Source: Ascaris suum (taxonomy: Eukaryota; Nematoda; Chromadorea; Rhabditida; Ascarididae). From it: a DNA stretch of 64,000 bases. The position numbers and the translations under genes were made by a program. The DNA lies in contig CM024170.1 of the NCBI GenBank assembly GCA_013433145.1, positions 7,858,366-7,922,365 on the forward strand, in the 5' to 3' direction. A model generated the notes under the pieces. The model saw nothing but the letters and a program-made list of their open reading frames with translations. It did not search any database and was not told the origin of the DNA. This document shows, piece after piece, positions 45,560 through 59,613 of the stretch (its first letter is position 1; the number at the start of each line of letters is the position of its first letter).

Positions 45560-47030
45560 TCATTTAGGACAATCATCGAATTTAATGCATTTTCCTTGAG
45601 CGTCACGAACGAAACCCGCACCAGCGAGACATTCACAGCCTGGTGGACGGCAGTTTCTCGTGCAAGGCACAAATCTTTGTGCACAGGTACCTTCACATCC
45701 TCGGCACGGTGTCCACTGCTCGTTTTCTTTGCAACTATGTTCTTCTACAATGACAAATATTCACCAATGATTCTACTACTGAGCAGCGAACTTCTTGGTT
45801 GAATTTGTTACGAAATCTCTTCTATGAGCAAATATCGTTTCTAGTAATCGATAAAAAATATTCGTCTGTTACGAATAGAAAGTTGACGTTTTCAAAAATA
45901 ACCTCTTTTTGCTCGGTGTTGCGGACATTGAGAGGCGGGAATACACTTTCCGTCGTTCGTACGTCTCATTCCCCTTCCAGGAGAACATTCACATGATGGT
46001 CGTCGACACATGAGGGGACATGGTGTCTGCAAATTCCATGATCGCTGATTATATTCGTCATCCGAATAGAGCTATACAGTCAGTTAGCTGTGGTTTCACA
46101 AGTTTAAGGGTGTCCAGGAAACGAGTTTTGAACTGAGCCAAATGTGCGTTTTATGACTGTATTTTGGAAGTGGTCTGAGTGGCAACAAAATCTCTCGCAG
46201 AAAATTTCCAGGAACGATCCGTTTGGTTGAGTGCAAAAGGAATACATTCAGAGCCCGTTTTATCATTTCCTAGCAGTTTGCTGTATTGGTCATATAAGGG
46301 GAACTTTATTAAAAGCATGGGTTGTCTGCTTTTTCTGATAACTTACATATCTTAGTCTCAGTTATCACTGCGTTATTTCCGGCAATAAACATTCATTTCA
46401 CTTCAGTGTAATCAAATTAAAAGTGCTATGGAATTGTCTCACGTTTTCTGGATCTCCACATTTCATCTCGCAGCCAGTGCACTCCGTCCAGACCTCATTT
46501 GGACCACAACTTTCTTGGCCAGCCGAGGCGAAAGCAATCAATGCCTGAAATTAGCGCTCCCATACATTGTTTCAGGAGCTGATGGATGAAAAAATTGAAA
46601 ACCTTCCTAAAAGTAAAAAATGAGCAGGTAAAAAAACGGAGGAACGGCAAAAAGTTATAGGTGAGAAGAAAAGGCCCTAGGGACACAGAATGAAGCCAAA
46701 TAACACTTCGAATATGCTCACTGGGAGATGCACCTAATATATGTTAGACTCGTACCGCCCTTAAAAGCGTGAAAGTTTATGCGTTCCTAAAGAATTCCAA
46801 CAGAAGATGAAATTTCCACTGAAGGTTCGTGGATATATTGCCTTACATTATCCCTCGTATCAAGAATAACATCTTATACTCACAGTCACTTTTCGCAGCC
46901 CCGAAGAGGGCAGAATTAAGTTCATCTAGAGAAAATATGCAATTAAGATACAAAAATTTCCTCACTGGGCGATAAAGCGAAAAAAGTTCATCAATGAACT
47001 GCTTACGACGAGCACGACAACGGAGAGCAT
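45560..47030 (-). CDS. TIL gene D: precursor of a chymotrypsin/elastase inhibitor 1-like domain plus a trypsin-type domain
   Basis: Exons on the minus strand: 47007-47030 (MLSVVVLV), 46443-46544, 45903-46026, 45560-45744, giving 144 residues, phases 0, 0, 1. Signal peptide MLSVVVLV + ALIAFASA. The expected mature N-terminus [11 protein letters not shown] is that of Ascaris chymotrypsin/elastase isoinhibitor 1 as I recall it. Domain 1 loop C-P-L-M-C places Leu-Met at the reactive bond, as known for that inhibitor. A small difference from memory is CGDPEN around Cys4. QHRAKR at residues 78-83 is a likely cleavage motif. Domain 2 starts [10 protein letters not shown] and ends KFDDCPK; loop C-T-R-N-C with P1 Arg predicts trypsin-like specificity. 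One polypeptide therefore supplies both inhibitor types. Confidence 0.93.
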
Positions 47031-47094
47031 TTCGAGTGGGTCTGTGCGTTGGATAAAACAGACGTTGACTGTCGATGAATAATTTCAACGAACA

Positions 47095-47101
47095 TTTTAT
47101 A
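47095..47101 (-). promoter_or_regulatory. TATA box of TIL gene D
   Basis: TATAAAA on the minus strand about 65 bases before the ATG at 47030, a spacing matching genes A, B and C (57-65 bases). Confidence 0.65.
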
Positions 47102-47929
47102 GTGACAGTCTCGCAATTGATAGATTGCCGGGCGCTGTCTCTGGGAACGGTCCCTCCCCTCTACTCACCACATCGAATCACAATTTTCACTCAGCTCTGG
47201 GAACAAGCCTATTAAGTAGAACAAATAAGGTTGTTCGAACGATGAGTAATAATAATATTTTCATTTCCAATATGAAACGCAAAAAGTTCATCGTATAAGT
47301 GCGCCATGACGTCAGACGCAGCAATTACGAAAGCGAGTGGAACTGAACTCAAGCTGCCGCAACGACAGGTTGAAATGGAACTGCTTGCGCGTAAATATCG
47401 GCATATCAAAGAATCTAATCCCTGCATGTTGAACGTCGAGCTTATATTTCATTGATTTGTCTTCGAATATTCGCTCGAAGTGGATGCTCGAAGGATTTGA
47501 AATTGCTTTTTTTCAGCTTCGAGTAAACCAACAAAGGAATGCTGGTCGTTGCTATATATCTGGAAACTTGATAATGCAGATGAGTCATATCATAGGATAC
47601 TTTCCTCGAATTTTCGTGATTTACTGTCCAGCCAATGCTTGGCTGCCGCGTTGTGAAGAGAAAAGGTGAACGCAAGCGATTAAATCGACCTCTATCATGT
47701 ACTGCTTCAAATTGCCCCAGTGATTTCTTCTTGGAAACATGAGCATCAAATTAACTTCTTGCAAGCGTGCGGTTTATCTCATATTTGCTGCAGAAACTAA
47801 CCACCACCTCAGCAAAAAAGCTTTCGTCCGGTTAGTTCAAGCTCCTCCGTTTGTAAATTTGTTGCGCTGGCCGTCACAACTGAGCAGATAGAACTTATCA
47901 TGAGAGAACATATCTAATTGAAGGTGTAA
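47102..47929. other. Intergenic region upstream of gene D
   Basis: Presumed upstream regulatory DNA of gene D followed by AT-rich sequence. No exon or repeat recognised. Confidence 0.4.
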
Positions 47930-48840
47930 ACTATGTTGTCATCTTTGATGTCGTCTGTCACGAAAAGCTGCTCTGATATTAGGAAAACGTGCTTTTATCA
48001 GAACATTTCTGATGTCGGTCAGGCAGAGCGTTTTCATGTGAACGGAGATTTCAGGTGGGAATTGTGCATAGCAACTCCACTCCGCACTCAGATCGTAATG
48101 CTCTCCCACGGGGAAGTGTCTTGTCCCTATGTTGTTTCTCGCATAGCTTAACGATGTTTCAGATAACTCTTTCAGTATTACCAGACTCTTTTCTGGCGGC
48201 CTCAAAATTTATCGTGTCTTGTGTAGTTCTACCTAGTACTTCCATATGCTGCATCAGAAGTCTTGACGCATTTGCGAACTGGTTGAAATTATGATATCAG
48301 TGTTTATCATGAAAATGTCATGTGGTACATATGACCTTCCATCATGAATGCCTTCTCAAGCTAGGAAGTGCGGCTTCTTCTGCTGCAGGTGGCATTCGTG
48401 ATCTTGATGTGATTACCGACCCTGGAATCCGGGGAGATTGCAGTGTTCCACCATTGCAGGTTTCCATTGTGGGGTCCCACATTTCAAGGTCATCGAAAAT
48501 TGCAAACTATATTCTCCGCGCCTTGCAGCTTACATCTATTGAGTATTTCCGAAAACCCTTCATCCCTTATTGCCATTCCGTTTTGCCATACCACAATCCT
48601 CTATGTCCTCCTTATTCGTTTTCTAATATCGGATTGCCAAAGAAAGGACAGAAAGGCTTCACTTGTGCCACTTTTCGCAACGCTTATCGTGTATCATACC
48701 ACTCAAATTACCTTACCAAACTAGTATTCATTAACCTGGAACCATTCCAGTATTGCAGGCCCATGTTTGACTTTAACATTCGCTTTAAAATTGGGCGCTG
48801 CTTTTTCGATATGCTGCAGTCAGAAATTCATTAATTCGTT
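47930..48840 (+). mobile_element. Non-LTR retrotransposon reverse transcriptase fragment (R3), broken
   Basis: Blocks in order across frame changes: FDVVCHEKLL near 47948-47976, VNGDF near 48036, the SPTGKCLVPMLFLA-stop-LNDVSDN segment near 48100-48165 (RT motif G-S-V-L-G-P-x-L-F...N-D), then GGIRDLDVITDPGIRG and KIANYILRALQLTS near 48390-48540. These are the RT catalytic-region and C-terminal blocks of the same family as R1. Stops and frameshifts show that it is dead. Confidence 0.7.
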
Positions 48841-50531
48841 TTCCCGTTGTGTGAATTTAGAATGCACTTCTTGCGGGCATCGTTAGTGCATGCGTCCTTC
48901 GACTTTAAAACTGCAGCGAGCCGTCTCAATAAACACAATACTGCTGCTCCTACATGCTGAATACCTGTTTTCTGGGATTTTCGCATGGCAAGCGTTTGAC
49001 TTTTCTTGGTTGTTTATGCTCACATGTTTTTTTGCACGTTTCCCCACTTTCCGGCGTTGAAACACCATAAATAAAATGACGTTTTTTTTTCACCCCGGGT
49101 TCCGCAACAAGGCAGGGCATATGTATATGATGGATCAAAGGAGATGAATGGTCATCTAAACTAGGGCTATATAATGAGCAATTATTCACTCGTGGGTAAG
49201 TAGCAAAAATGACTGAGTGGAAGGTAGAAGGAATCACACCATCGGTACTGTAAAGCGTGGGGCAAGAGGCTGAAGGGCTGTAGTCCGCAGCTTGGATTTT
49301 CTTCGTTAACAATGCTGTAAATGCTATTGGCACTAGTCAGAATGGTTGCTACTGATGTCCTTTAGTGCTATATCACCACTGCTCAATATTGCTCCGGGGA
49401 CTTCCTGGTACTGTATCAAATGCAACCTACCACTGCCATTACTACACTTCCTGCGAATACTCTCCAAGCAACGACGAGAACGGTGCAGAAGCTCGACTTG
49501 CAACTGCGGCTGGAGTTGGAATTTACTGCCATACTTATCCGGTCTTGGCCAGAGTACCACTGTCGTCATGCACCCTCACACGTTACATTTGCACTCGAGC
49601 AAGCTTCTAGAAAGGCATTGGACAAAGCCGATCAAGCCGATCTCGATGCGTTTCGCCAAGCAGCTGCTAATCCAGTCATCATTGGCTCCCTTTTTATGTG
49701 TGGCGAAAGCTCGCGTTCTATTGGAGCATAAAATTTGACAGATTTTGGCACCACGCTTCAAACTGCTGCCATTTCTGGTGCCAGCCACATTGCAGCTGAC
49801 TCTCATACCGTTTTTTCCACACTCATACATACATCGCAAATGTAAACGCTCCAACGAATTTGCTTGCGACTACATCACTTTTTTGGGAGACCATTATTGG
49901 ACTCGGAACCACTCCATTTTTGGGAGACTAGTTACTGGAGTCTTTTTTCTGGGGTTTCTTCAAACAGTTAATTGATGAAGCATCTCTTCTAGCAGCATAC
50001 GAACTATCGCCCCTCCAAGTACTCAGTTATCCATTGGGCATTAGACGAGAACAGTTATTCTATTTTCAAAGAAGCCATAATCCAGCGTGATGAAAATCTT
50101 ATTGCAATTTGTCGCGCTCCGCACTTGCAACTGCAAGCACGCGAAGCAGCAAGACGTAATTCTGATGTTGCATTTCGCCTTGATTTATAGCCTACATATT
50201 GCAGTCATATGCAATTGCTGTGACTTTGCAAGCATCTGATTACTGCAGAGGTTCATATGGATGAAAAGATGTATCACCGAGACGAATCAACTGAGCTTCT
50301 TTTATTACGCACCTGAGCTCGTGAAGTCGACAAGAGGAATGCATCTTGCATTTGTTTTCTATCGCATTCAGCCTAAGTTCAATCATTTCGCAGGATATAT
50401 AGAACAATGTTGGAGTCATTTGCAGAAGTGAGTCGACAATTTGTGGTTATTAAGCAATTAGCAGCATAAACATTCGACGGGAACATCGGATGAGGATGAA
50501 ATTATTTATTCAGCAACTGTTATGTTCAATT
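48841..50531. other. Intergenic region, no gene recognised
   Basis: A codon-like but unassigned stretch at 49346-49738 is open in more than one frame (for example SRKALDKADQADLDAFRQAA at about 49605). It may be another cryptically simple region. The remainder shows nothing recognisable. Confidence 0.35.
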
Positions 50532-52993
<2,462 letters not shown>

Positions 52994-54771
52994 AATTGCA
53001 TCGTTTCGACAACGAAACAGTTATGGATAACAGAGAATAAACTTCTTGCACTGACAAAATACGAGTGGATTCCACTGAGTCTGCGAATTGAGATGTTCAC
53101 TTGATATTTCTGAGGAAAACTTACTTCTGACCGAAATTAGTTCTAATCTACGAGTATTTTTATTACTGATTTTTTCAAGTCGATAAGTATCAGACCGCAT
53201 ATTTGCTTCGAGCAAGCTACTTTTCAAATATTTTACAAGAAAAGAAATTGTTCGTCTTGAGCTATATGCTAGCCTTTAAGGTTTTCTCAAAGTTTCCGGC
53301 ATAAATAGTGACTGATTCAGCTATCAGAAACAGTGCCTTGATGCCAACTTTCACATCATCTCTCTTTCTTCTCCAACCTAGTTTGGCGTTCAAAAGACTG
53401 CGAATGACAGCAGGTATTATTCTGTAGAGAGACGTAGCACTTAGTATTCGGTTTAGGAATACCATCAGCGTTCGTGCCCTGTAAAGACCATATCACAATG
53501 ACGAAACTGTTTGGGAAGGTCTTGAACATGTGACATTCATGCCAAAATGATTCGGATGAGTTTCACTAACCAAATGTCTTGCAGATAAAAGAGTCGTGTG
53601 GAGCATTTCAGACGAAATAGTGCTCGACAAAATAGATCTACACGATTCCTCCACTTTTTATAAGAAATTCAAACATCACGCTTATGTTGCTTCTTCCACG
53701 CCATATTTCACTCTCAAATTGCTTGAAAGTGCAATTAACCGTTGTGATCTACAAAAACAACTCATTCAACTCATTTTCTAACTTCTCCATCAGTATTTAT
53801 GCGTTTTTTAGAAAACTGTGTGTATTAAGCGTATCGTAATTGGATTAGCTGGTTTTAAATTGAATGCCAATGAAGCCGGAGGAATTACGATATGGGCATA
53901 ATCTGGGCGAGGAGATGAATTCTGTATTAACTTTCATCTCCATCCGATAGCTTCGAAAAAGAATTTGGTACTGACACTGGCACTTGAAAATTTGCATGCG
54001 TTTGCATGCATTTGCAACCGATCGGGTATCAAGAGGAGTGTGAAATCAGATTTTTTCTAAAGTATGGGTGAACTATTGCACATGTTTTATCATTCGTTGT
54101 TGACTTGCGATGTTGGTTGAGGAGTTTCTGAAACAAAGATGTTGGAGCATACGTTGTACTGCTTCCCACGGCAAGTCTTCTTTTTCTTATTATTTCAAGA
54201 TAATACACGCTGTTAACAAAAAAATTGGGCAGTAGGACGAGTCTCGAACTGAATGCCTGAAGGTTCTACTTGACGAGGACAGCCTCGCCTTGCCATTTGT
54301 CCGGAGTTCTTGACCATGAAGCCATGGAGCTCGGAGCACTCAAAGTGCAGATATCTATGCCATCCTCATCCACAGCCTCCTGGACTAGAGCGTAAAACCA
54401 ATCGAGATGCATTGAGGCAAGCATAGTACCTCATTTTGGCAGCACCAATCCGCCCTACCCCTTTACCCACCTCTCCCTCCGTTCGTGCGATGAGTTTGTC
54501 ATCCGCATTCATAGTCATGTAGATCACGAGGCGCCACTACTTCATGCTCGATCGCAGCAGGGCACCTGGCGTACGAATGAGTGATCGTATGCGTGAGAGC
54601 AGAGTAATCCTCGACTACTTCCTCACACTGACAGGGAAGAGGGATATGGCTAATGAAGGAGCTAATGAAGGTCCCCAAGTATTTCACCTCTTATGCACTG
54701 CATATAAAGGTACAACAGTTACGACTAGGATATGTATAATAATTCGCCTTCCTTATGTTTTATAAGGATAT
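52994..54771. other. Intergenic region between F' and E
   Basis: Related at low similarity to 42134-44000. Contains a possible tRNA-derived repeat at 54245-54345. No gene recognised. Confidence 0.4.
54245..54345 (-). other. tRNA-like sequence, possible SINE
   Basis: On the minus strand TGGCTTCATGGTCAAGA resembles an A box, and CAGTTCGAGACTC, about 70 bases further on, resembles a B box. A T-run follows. The spacing is like a long-variable-arm tRNA or a SINE head. No clean cloverleaf is seen. Confidence 0.25.
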
Positions 54772-54962
54772 TCATTTATGATAGTCATCGAACTTAATGC
54801 ATTTTCCTTGAGCGTCACGAACGAAACCTGCACCAGCAAGACATTCACAGCCTGGTGGACGGCAATTTCTCGTGCAAGGCACAAATCTTTGTGCACAGGT
54901 ACCTTCACATCCTCGGCACGGTGTCCACTGCTCGTTTCGTTGCAACTGTGCTCTCCCGTAAT
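54772..54962 (-). pseudogene. Dead exon 4 (TIL domain 2) behind gene E
   Basis: Very close to exon 4 of gene D over [19 protein letters not shown], but disabled three ways. The acceptor AG has become GG (ACGG against GTAG). One base is missing near the first cysteine (TGCAACGAAACGAG against TGCAAAGAAAACGAG). The last cysteine codon now reads Tyr (KFDDYHK). It is most simply a relic left after gene E was shortened. Confidence 0.88.
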
Positions 54963-55029
54963 GACAAAGTTTCAGTAATGAATTTATTATGCAGATCACA
55001 AAAAATCTCCGTTGAATTTTTTACAAAAT

Positions 55030-56182
55030 TCATGCCGTGATTTGATTCTGCGGGCACTTATATTCAGGAATGCACTTCCCGTCGTCCGCGCGTCTCATTT
55101 CCGTCCAAGCGGCGCATTCGCACGAAGGTGGTAGGCACTCTTGCCTGCACTTCTGCAAACACCGTCATAGCTGAATCTCTTGTTCATCGGAGTAGAGCTG
55201 TTCTCCAATCATGCTTGATGGGATAAGCGTAGATATGAACGTGAAACTGATTTCAAATTGAACAAATTAGTGCACTTCACGATTACGTAGACTTATTCTA
55301 GGAGTGGGCGGCTCGAAAAAAAATGTTTGCTAGTAAATTTCTATAAACGTTCGGCTGAGTAAAAACGCAAATATGTTATTCGATTTTTTCAATCAGCTAA
55401 TAGCAGTTTACTACATTAGACAGCGTAATGACTTAGTTGCAAAAACGAATATATTACGAGCTTTACTTTATGATGACATAAAATGTCTTAACTCTCAGTG
55501 CATTGTTTTCGGAAACAAATACTAACGTTCGCTTATTATATCAACATTAAAAATGATAGGAAATTGTGTTACGTCATAGGGTTCTCCACATTTCAGCTCG
55601 CACCCACTGCACGGAGTCCAGATCTCGTTTTGAGCACATTTTTTTTGGCCGGCCGAGGCGAAAGCAATCAATGCCTGAAATTAATGCTCCTATGTATTTT
55701 TTTTCATGAGGTACAGCTGGGCTTCCTAGGTGAAAAACGAAAATAGATAGACTCGAGATTTAGCTGTTAGACGGACTAGGGAAGAATCTACGTGCGCATG
55801 TAAAAACAAGTCGTTGGGACGAAAAATGGCGAAAAGTTGCCGCTATTTAGAGAATCGTCTGCATATATTGGAATGATAGCCTTCTTAAAAGTGTGAAAAT
55901 CATATAATTGAGCTCTTTGAAAATTCCAATAGAAGATGGAGTTTCCACTGAAGGTTTGTGAATACACAGCGCGACCACTTCTCCATATTCACTGTATTAC
56001 TATATGTTTAAAGAAGGTCTTTGTGGGTCCGCGGGAGAATCGAAGGTCAGCCCACATCGATTAATTTCATCCAATGAAACTGTGCAATTGTGGCACATAG
56101 GAGATCGCTTTCATGTAGCGTTGTGAGCTGAAAAAAGTTCCGCAATGAAATTGCTTACGATGAGCACGAGAGTGAAAAGCAT
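55030..56182 (-). CDS. TIL gene E: single-domain inhibitor derived from a two-domain gene
   Basis: Exons on the minus strand: 56159-56182 (MLFTLVLI), 55573-55674, 55030-55152, giving 82 residues. Signal peptide MLFTLVLI + ALIAFASA, mature start GQKKCAQNEIW. All ten TIL cysteines are present (C-AQNEIWTP-C-SG-C-ELK-C, then C-RQE-C-LPPS-C-E-C, then GKC and YKC). The reactive loop C-R-Q-E-C puts Gln at P1, unlike every other member here, so the target is uncertain. In exon 3 the frame runs through the place of the old donor to a TGA (CPQNQITA, stop), so no dibasic linker or second domain is encoded. The old exon 4 survives downstream as a relic. The single domain is intact, so a working gene is likely. 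Confidence 0.8.
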
Positions 56183-56246
56183 TTGGAATGGATCTGTCCG
56201 TTGGATAAAATAGAAGCGGACTGTCGATGGATAACTACCGCTATCC

Positions 56247-56252
56247 TTTATA
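56247..56252 (-). promoter_or_regulatory. TATA box of TIL gene E
   Basis: TATAAA on the minus strand about 65 bases before the ATG at 56182, the same spacing as in gene D. Confidence 0.6.
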
Positions 56253-59200
56253 GCAACAATCACGCAGGTGCAGACTACCAAAAGCGTCTCTGGTAACGCT
56301 CTCCCCCTTTGCTCGCGCAACAAAAAAAAACGTGTAAACTGCGCTGCGATGAATACTAGGGATATTTTAATTTCAGACCGAGTGATATAAAAATTGCTCT
56401 GTCCAAATACAGCATGAACCAACACGGCAATTACAAAAAAGACGGAAGCTGGTGATAAATGTTCAAATGAAATAAACTGTCAGCATTTGGCTATCATAAC
56501 CAATAACCTGATCAGCACAGTACCTGCATGTGAGCCCCTGAGTCTGCATCTCACTAACAGAAATTATCGTATCAAATGCACAAGAAAAGAGAGCTGATTT
56601 TTTCCATGTTTTCTGAAGCTTGAGGATATGTCTGGCCCGTGTGATGTGATGTTTTCTCCGGGTGATCGAGGAGGTACTGTGCTTTTTTTCGCCACGATTC
56701 TAATTCCTTCGCAAGTTGTTAGCGCTTTGCGAATGGACGAAAATTGATGCTCATCGCATCAACGAGTGATAGAGCATACAGTAAAAATTCGCTGCTACCT
56801 CTATGAAGTATCCAAGGAAAACTTCACATTGCATGCTCACTATCGGCTTCTCTCACTGAACTGGTTCTTGACTTGAAGAACACTACTCGAATGTGAGTTT
56901 TGTGATAGAAATATTGTTGCGGCGTCTATTCACAGCGACGCGAGTCTGAGAGCATATCGATGCAATAGTGTGGCATGTTGCTGTACACTGAACACTCGGT
57001 GCATGTCATATGTGTGAAGCGATTGAAGAAAAACTGTTCTATTTGCTTAGCTCGAAACTCGTTTGTTCTAAATAACCATTCCCAGAAACGCTCTGATCAC
57101 ACTGTAAGATCTTTGCCAGCGTAGCTGCCAAAAAGAAAACAAAAAAAATTTCATTCTCTAAGGCACAGTTTTTTAAAATATTGTTTTCGACAGCAGCATA
57201 TTTAAGCCGCATCAGCTTCCTGGAAGGCTCATTGGCAAATACATCAGATCGTTTTGGTAGGAAGGCCGAAATTTCAGTTCAAAGCTTTCCTAAACTCCCT
57301 CTGTTGAGGGTTGCAGTCTATATGCACATCATTTACGAAAAACATTCATGTACAATATTTGAAGACCCGGTGAGTAATACTAGTTGCTTTCCAATGGATG
57401 GATTTTATTATGCATACAGCTGATATTCGTTTAGCACTCGTATAAATAGGTAATAAACATGCAAACGGTTGCGGATGATTTCTTTGCATAAAAATGATTT
57501 CGCAAGGACGGTTTTCGATGCGTTTCGATGAATCATTGCTTTTTTTTTCCGATATAACAGCTGCAATTATCATGCGTTTCATCAAAGGGTGAACACTTTA
57601 TCGTTTCGAAATGAGGGGTGCGGTTTGTAAACAAACCACTGTTCATTCATCTTGATGTGTTTGCCACAAAACAAAGTGGAGCATCTGAGCCTAATCAAAC
57701 ACTGCAACTACAAAAAATATTTAAATGCCTATAACATAGGCATTACGACATTTGAAAGATTATTTTATGCATGCGTCGAGTCTGCTCGATTTCATCTTGC
57801 AATACACTTCGCTCGAATAAATCGCTTTATGATGTGCAATTCTGCCTTTTACGAGTAGTCTACTGGAAAGAAACTCAAATAGAAACGAGCAGAATGTTCA
57901 GGTAGCATCGAAAGATTGAAATTGACTTCATCTGAGGCGCATTTATCGGAGGGATCGTCTGTCGCACAAATAGCGAACAATAAGCAGTCATCTCGAAGTA
58001 GAAAGAGATTTCTTTTATTGTGGAGAAAAAAGTTTTAAGTGAAGAAAGTGTTTTGTTTATAAGCAAAACGTTCCTAACATTTAACACTATCCGATTGGGA
58101 TCCAATCTTCTTCATTTTCTTGCGGTTTTGTGGACTGTCTTATAAAAAAAAAACGTTTGGCACGATGGTCATATTTGCCTTTCAATCTTTGTAAGTTTCG
58201 CACTTGACTTATTAACACATCTCTTAAATCCATATGTATGAAATAATATTTTAAATCAAATTTCGAGATGATCCATCTATTTGCATATCAGTTTCAAAGC
58301 GATATTTCTTTATTCATTGGCTAGCCCACATCACTACTCAAGGTTCAACATACTGAACGTTGTGAAAACATTTTTCTGCCTATATGTCTTTGTTCGCCGA
58401 TTGGTATTGAAAAAGCTGTTGAGTTTGTTGGAATATGCTCTCTGAACTTTCCTAGCAGAATGCTTCGTCATTTTAAAGTCTCTTCTTTGAGTTGCGCAAC
58501 TTTTTTTGGAGCATATAAATGAGTATGAACGTTTTTTTCACTCAGAATTTCTAACATTTTCACCTCCTTTTATACTGAAATTTATTACGATGTTTGATGG
58601 GAATTCTGAAGAAAAAGGTCTCTGTGATGCCTCTGATGCGTGCGCTGTTCGTCTTTTCTATTCCTCTTTTTTCTGTGATTTATTTGTTTCGATTATCTGT
58701 GTGTATTCTGAGAGATTTTCGTCGCAAAAAATTTCACTGCACGTGTTTATCAATGGAATCATCTAATGCGCCTCACGTAACAAAAATTTTGGGTAGGAAT
58801 GCCGCATTAGTTCAGAAAGTGGAAACAACATTACAGATGCGCTTCTGAAATAAATTGTCGGTGGCGTTTTGAATTCTCTGCTTTGCATCCGAAGAAATAT
58901 AAGCCTTCTTTTTATATGAGCATCTTAGTTTACACAACTTGCCACACTGAGAAAAGCCTATCGCACTGTTCTTTTTATGCTTTTCAGCTGTTACAGCGAA
59001 TTTTATTGTTCTATTGGAGGTTATTTCACGTTTTCATATTTTCACCGCTTTTATTTTCGCACAATTTGGGGAATTCGTAAGACGAATCCGGAGATAATCA
59101 TCGTTTAGGCTCGAGTTGAAATATCAAAACTGATCGACGCCATCACTTATTATGTCTCAACAGATGAATACTCAGACGCCCAACAGTTTTATCAAAGAGC

Positions 59201-59613
59201 TCAGATCTGAGTTCAGTTAATGCGGTGTTACTTCATCGTCAACTTGTGAAACTGTAGTCTCACAGTGAATATTAACAAAAACTGCTCTACGGAAATCAAA
59301 TAATGAAGTTAGCAAAAAGGAAAGATAAAACGAGCTTAATAGGAAAAAGTCGCTGCAAAAGGTTACATTAAAGAGCGATCAAATGATAATTACTAAACAC
59401 AGCTATAAAGTTCCAAAACCCGTAATTTAATACTGGAGATTTTAGTTAACTGCTGTGACTTCTGTGACTCTAGTAAAATGGTGGTGTGCAATGAAGATTG
59501 CTTAATTCTTGATATCGATGCTTAAATTACGCGTCGCACTGTAAAACTATTTTCTCAGAAGCTTAAACATCGGGCAAATATAAAATGTGACAAAGCATAT
59601 GAAGATGTGCGCA
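56253..59613. other. Intergenic region between gene E and the collagen gene
   Basis: AT-rich. Several short open frames (for example 57652-57858, 58506-58848) match nothing known. The GTGGAGCATCTGAG block at about 57675 resembles GTGGAGCATTTCAG at 53597 and may be a trace of a further duplication unit. The 3' UTR of the collagen gene must start at 59613 on the minus strand. An ATTAAA at 59426-59431 is a possible poly(A) signal. Confidence 0.35.
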
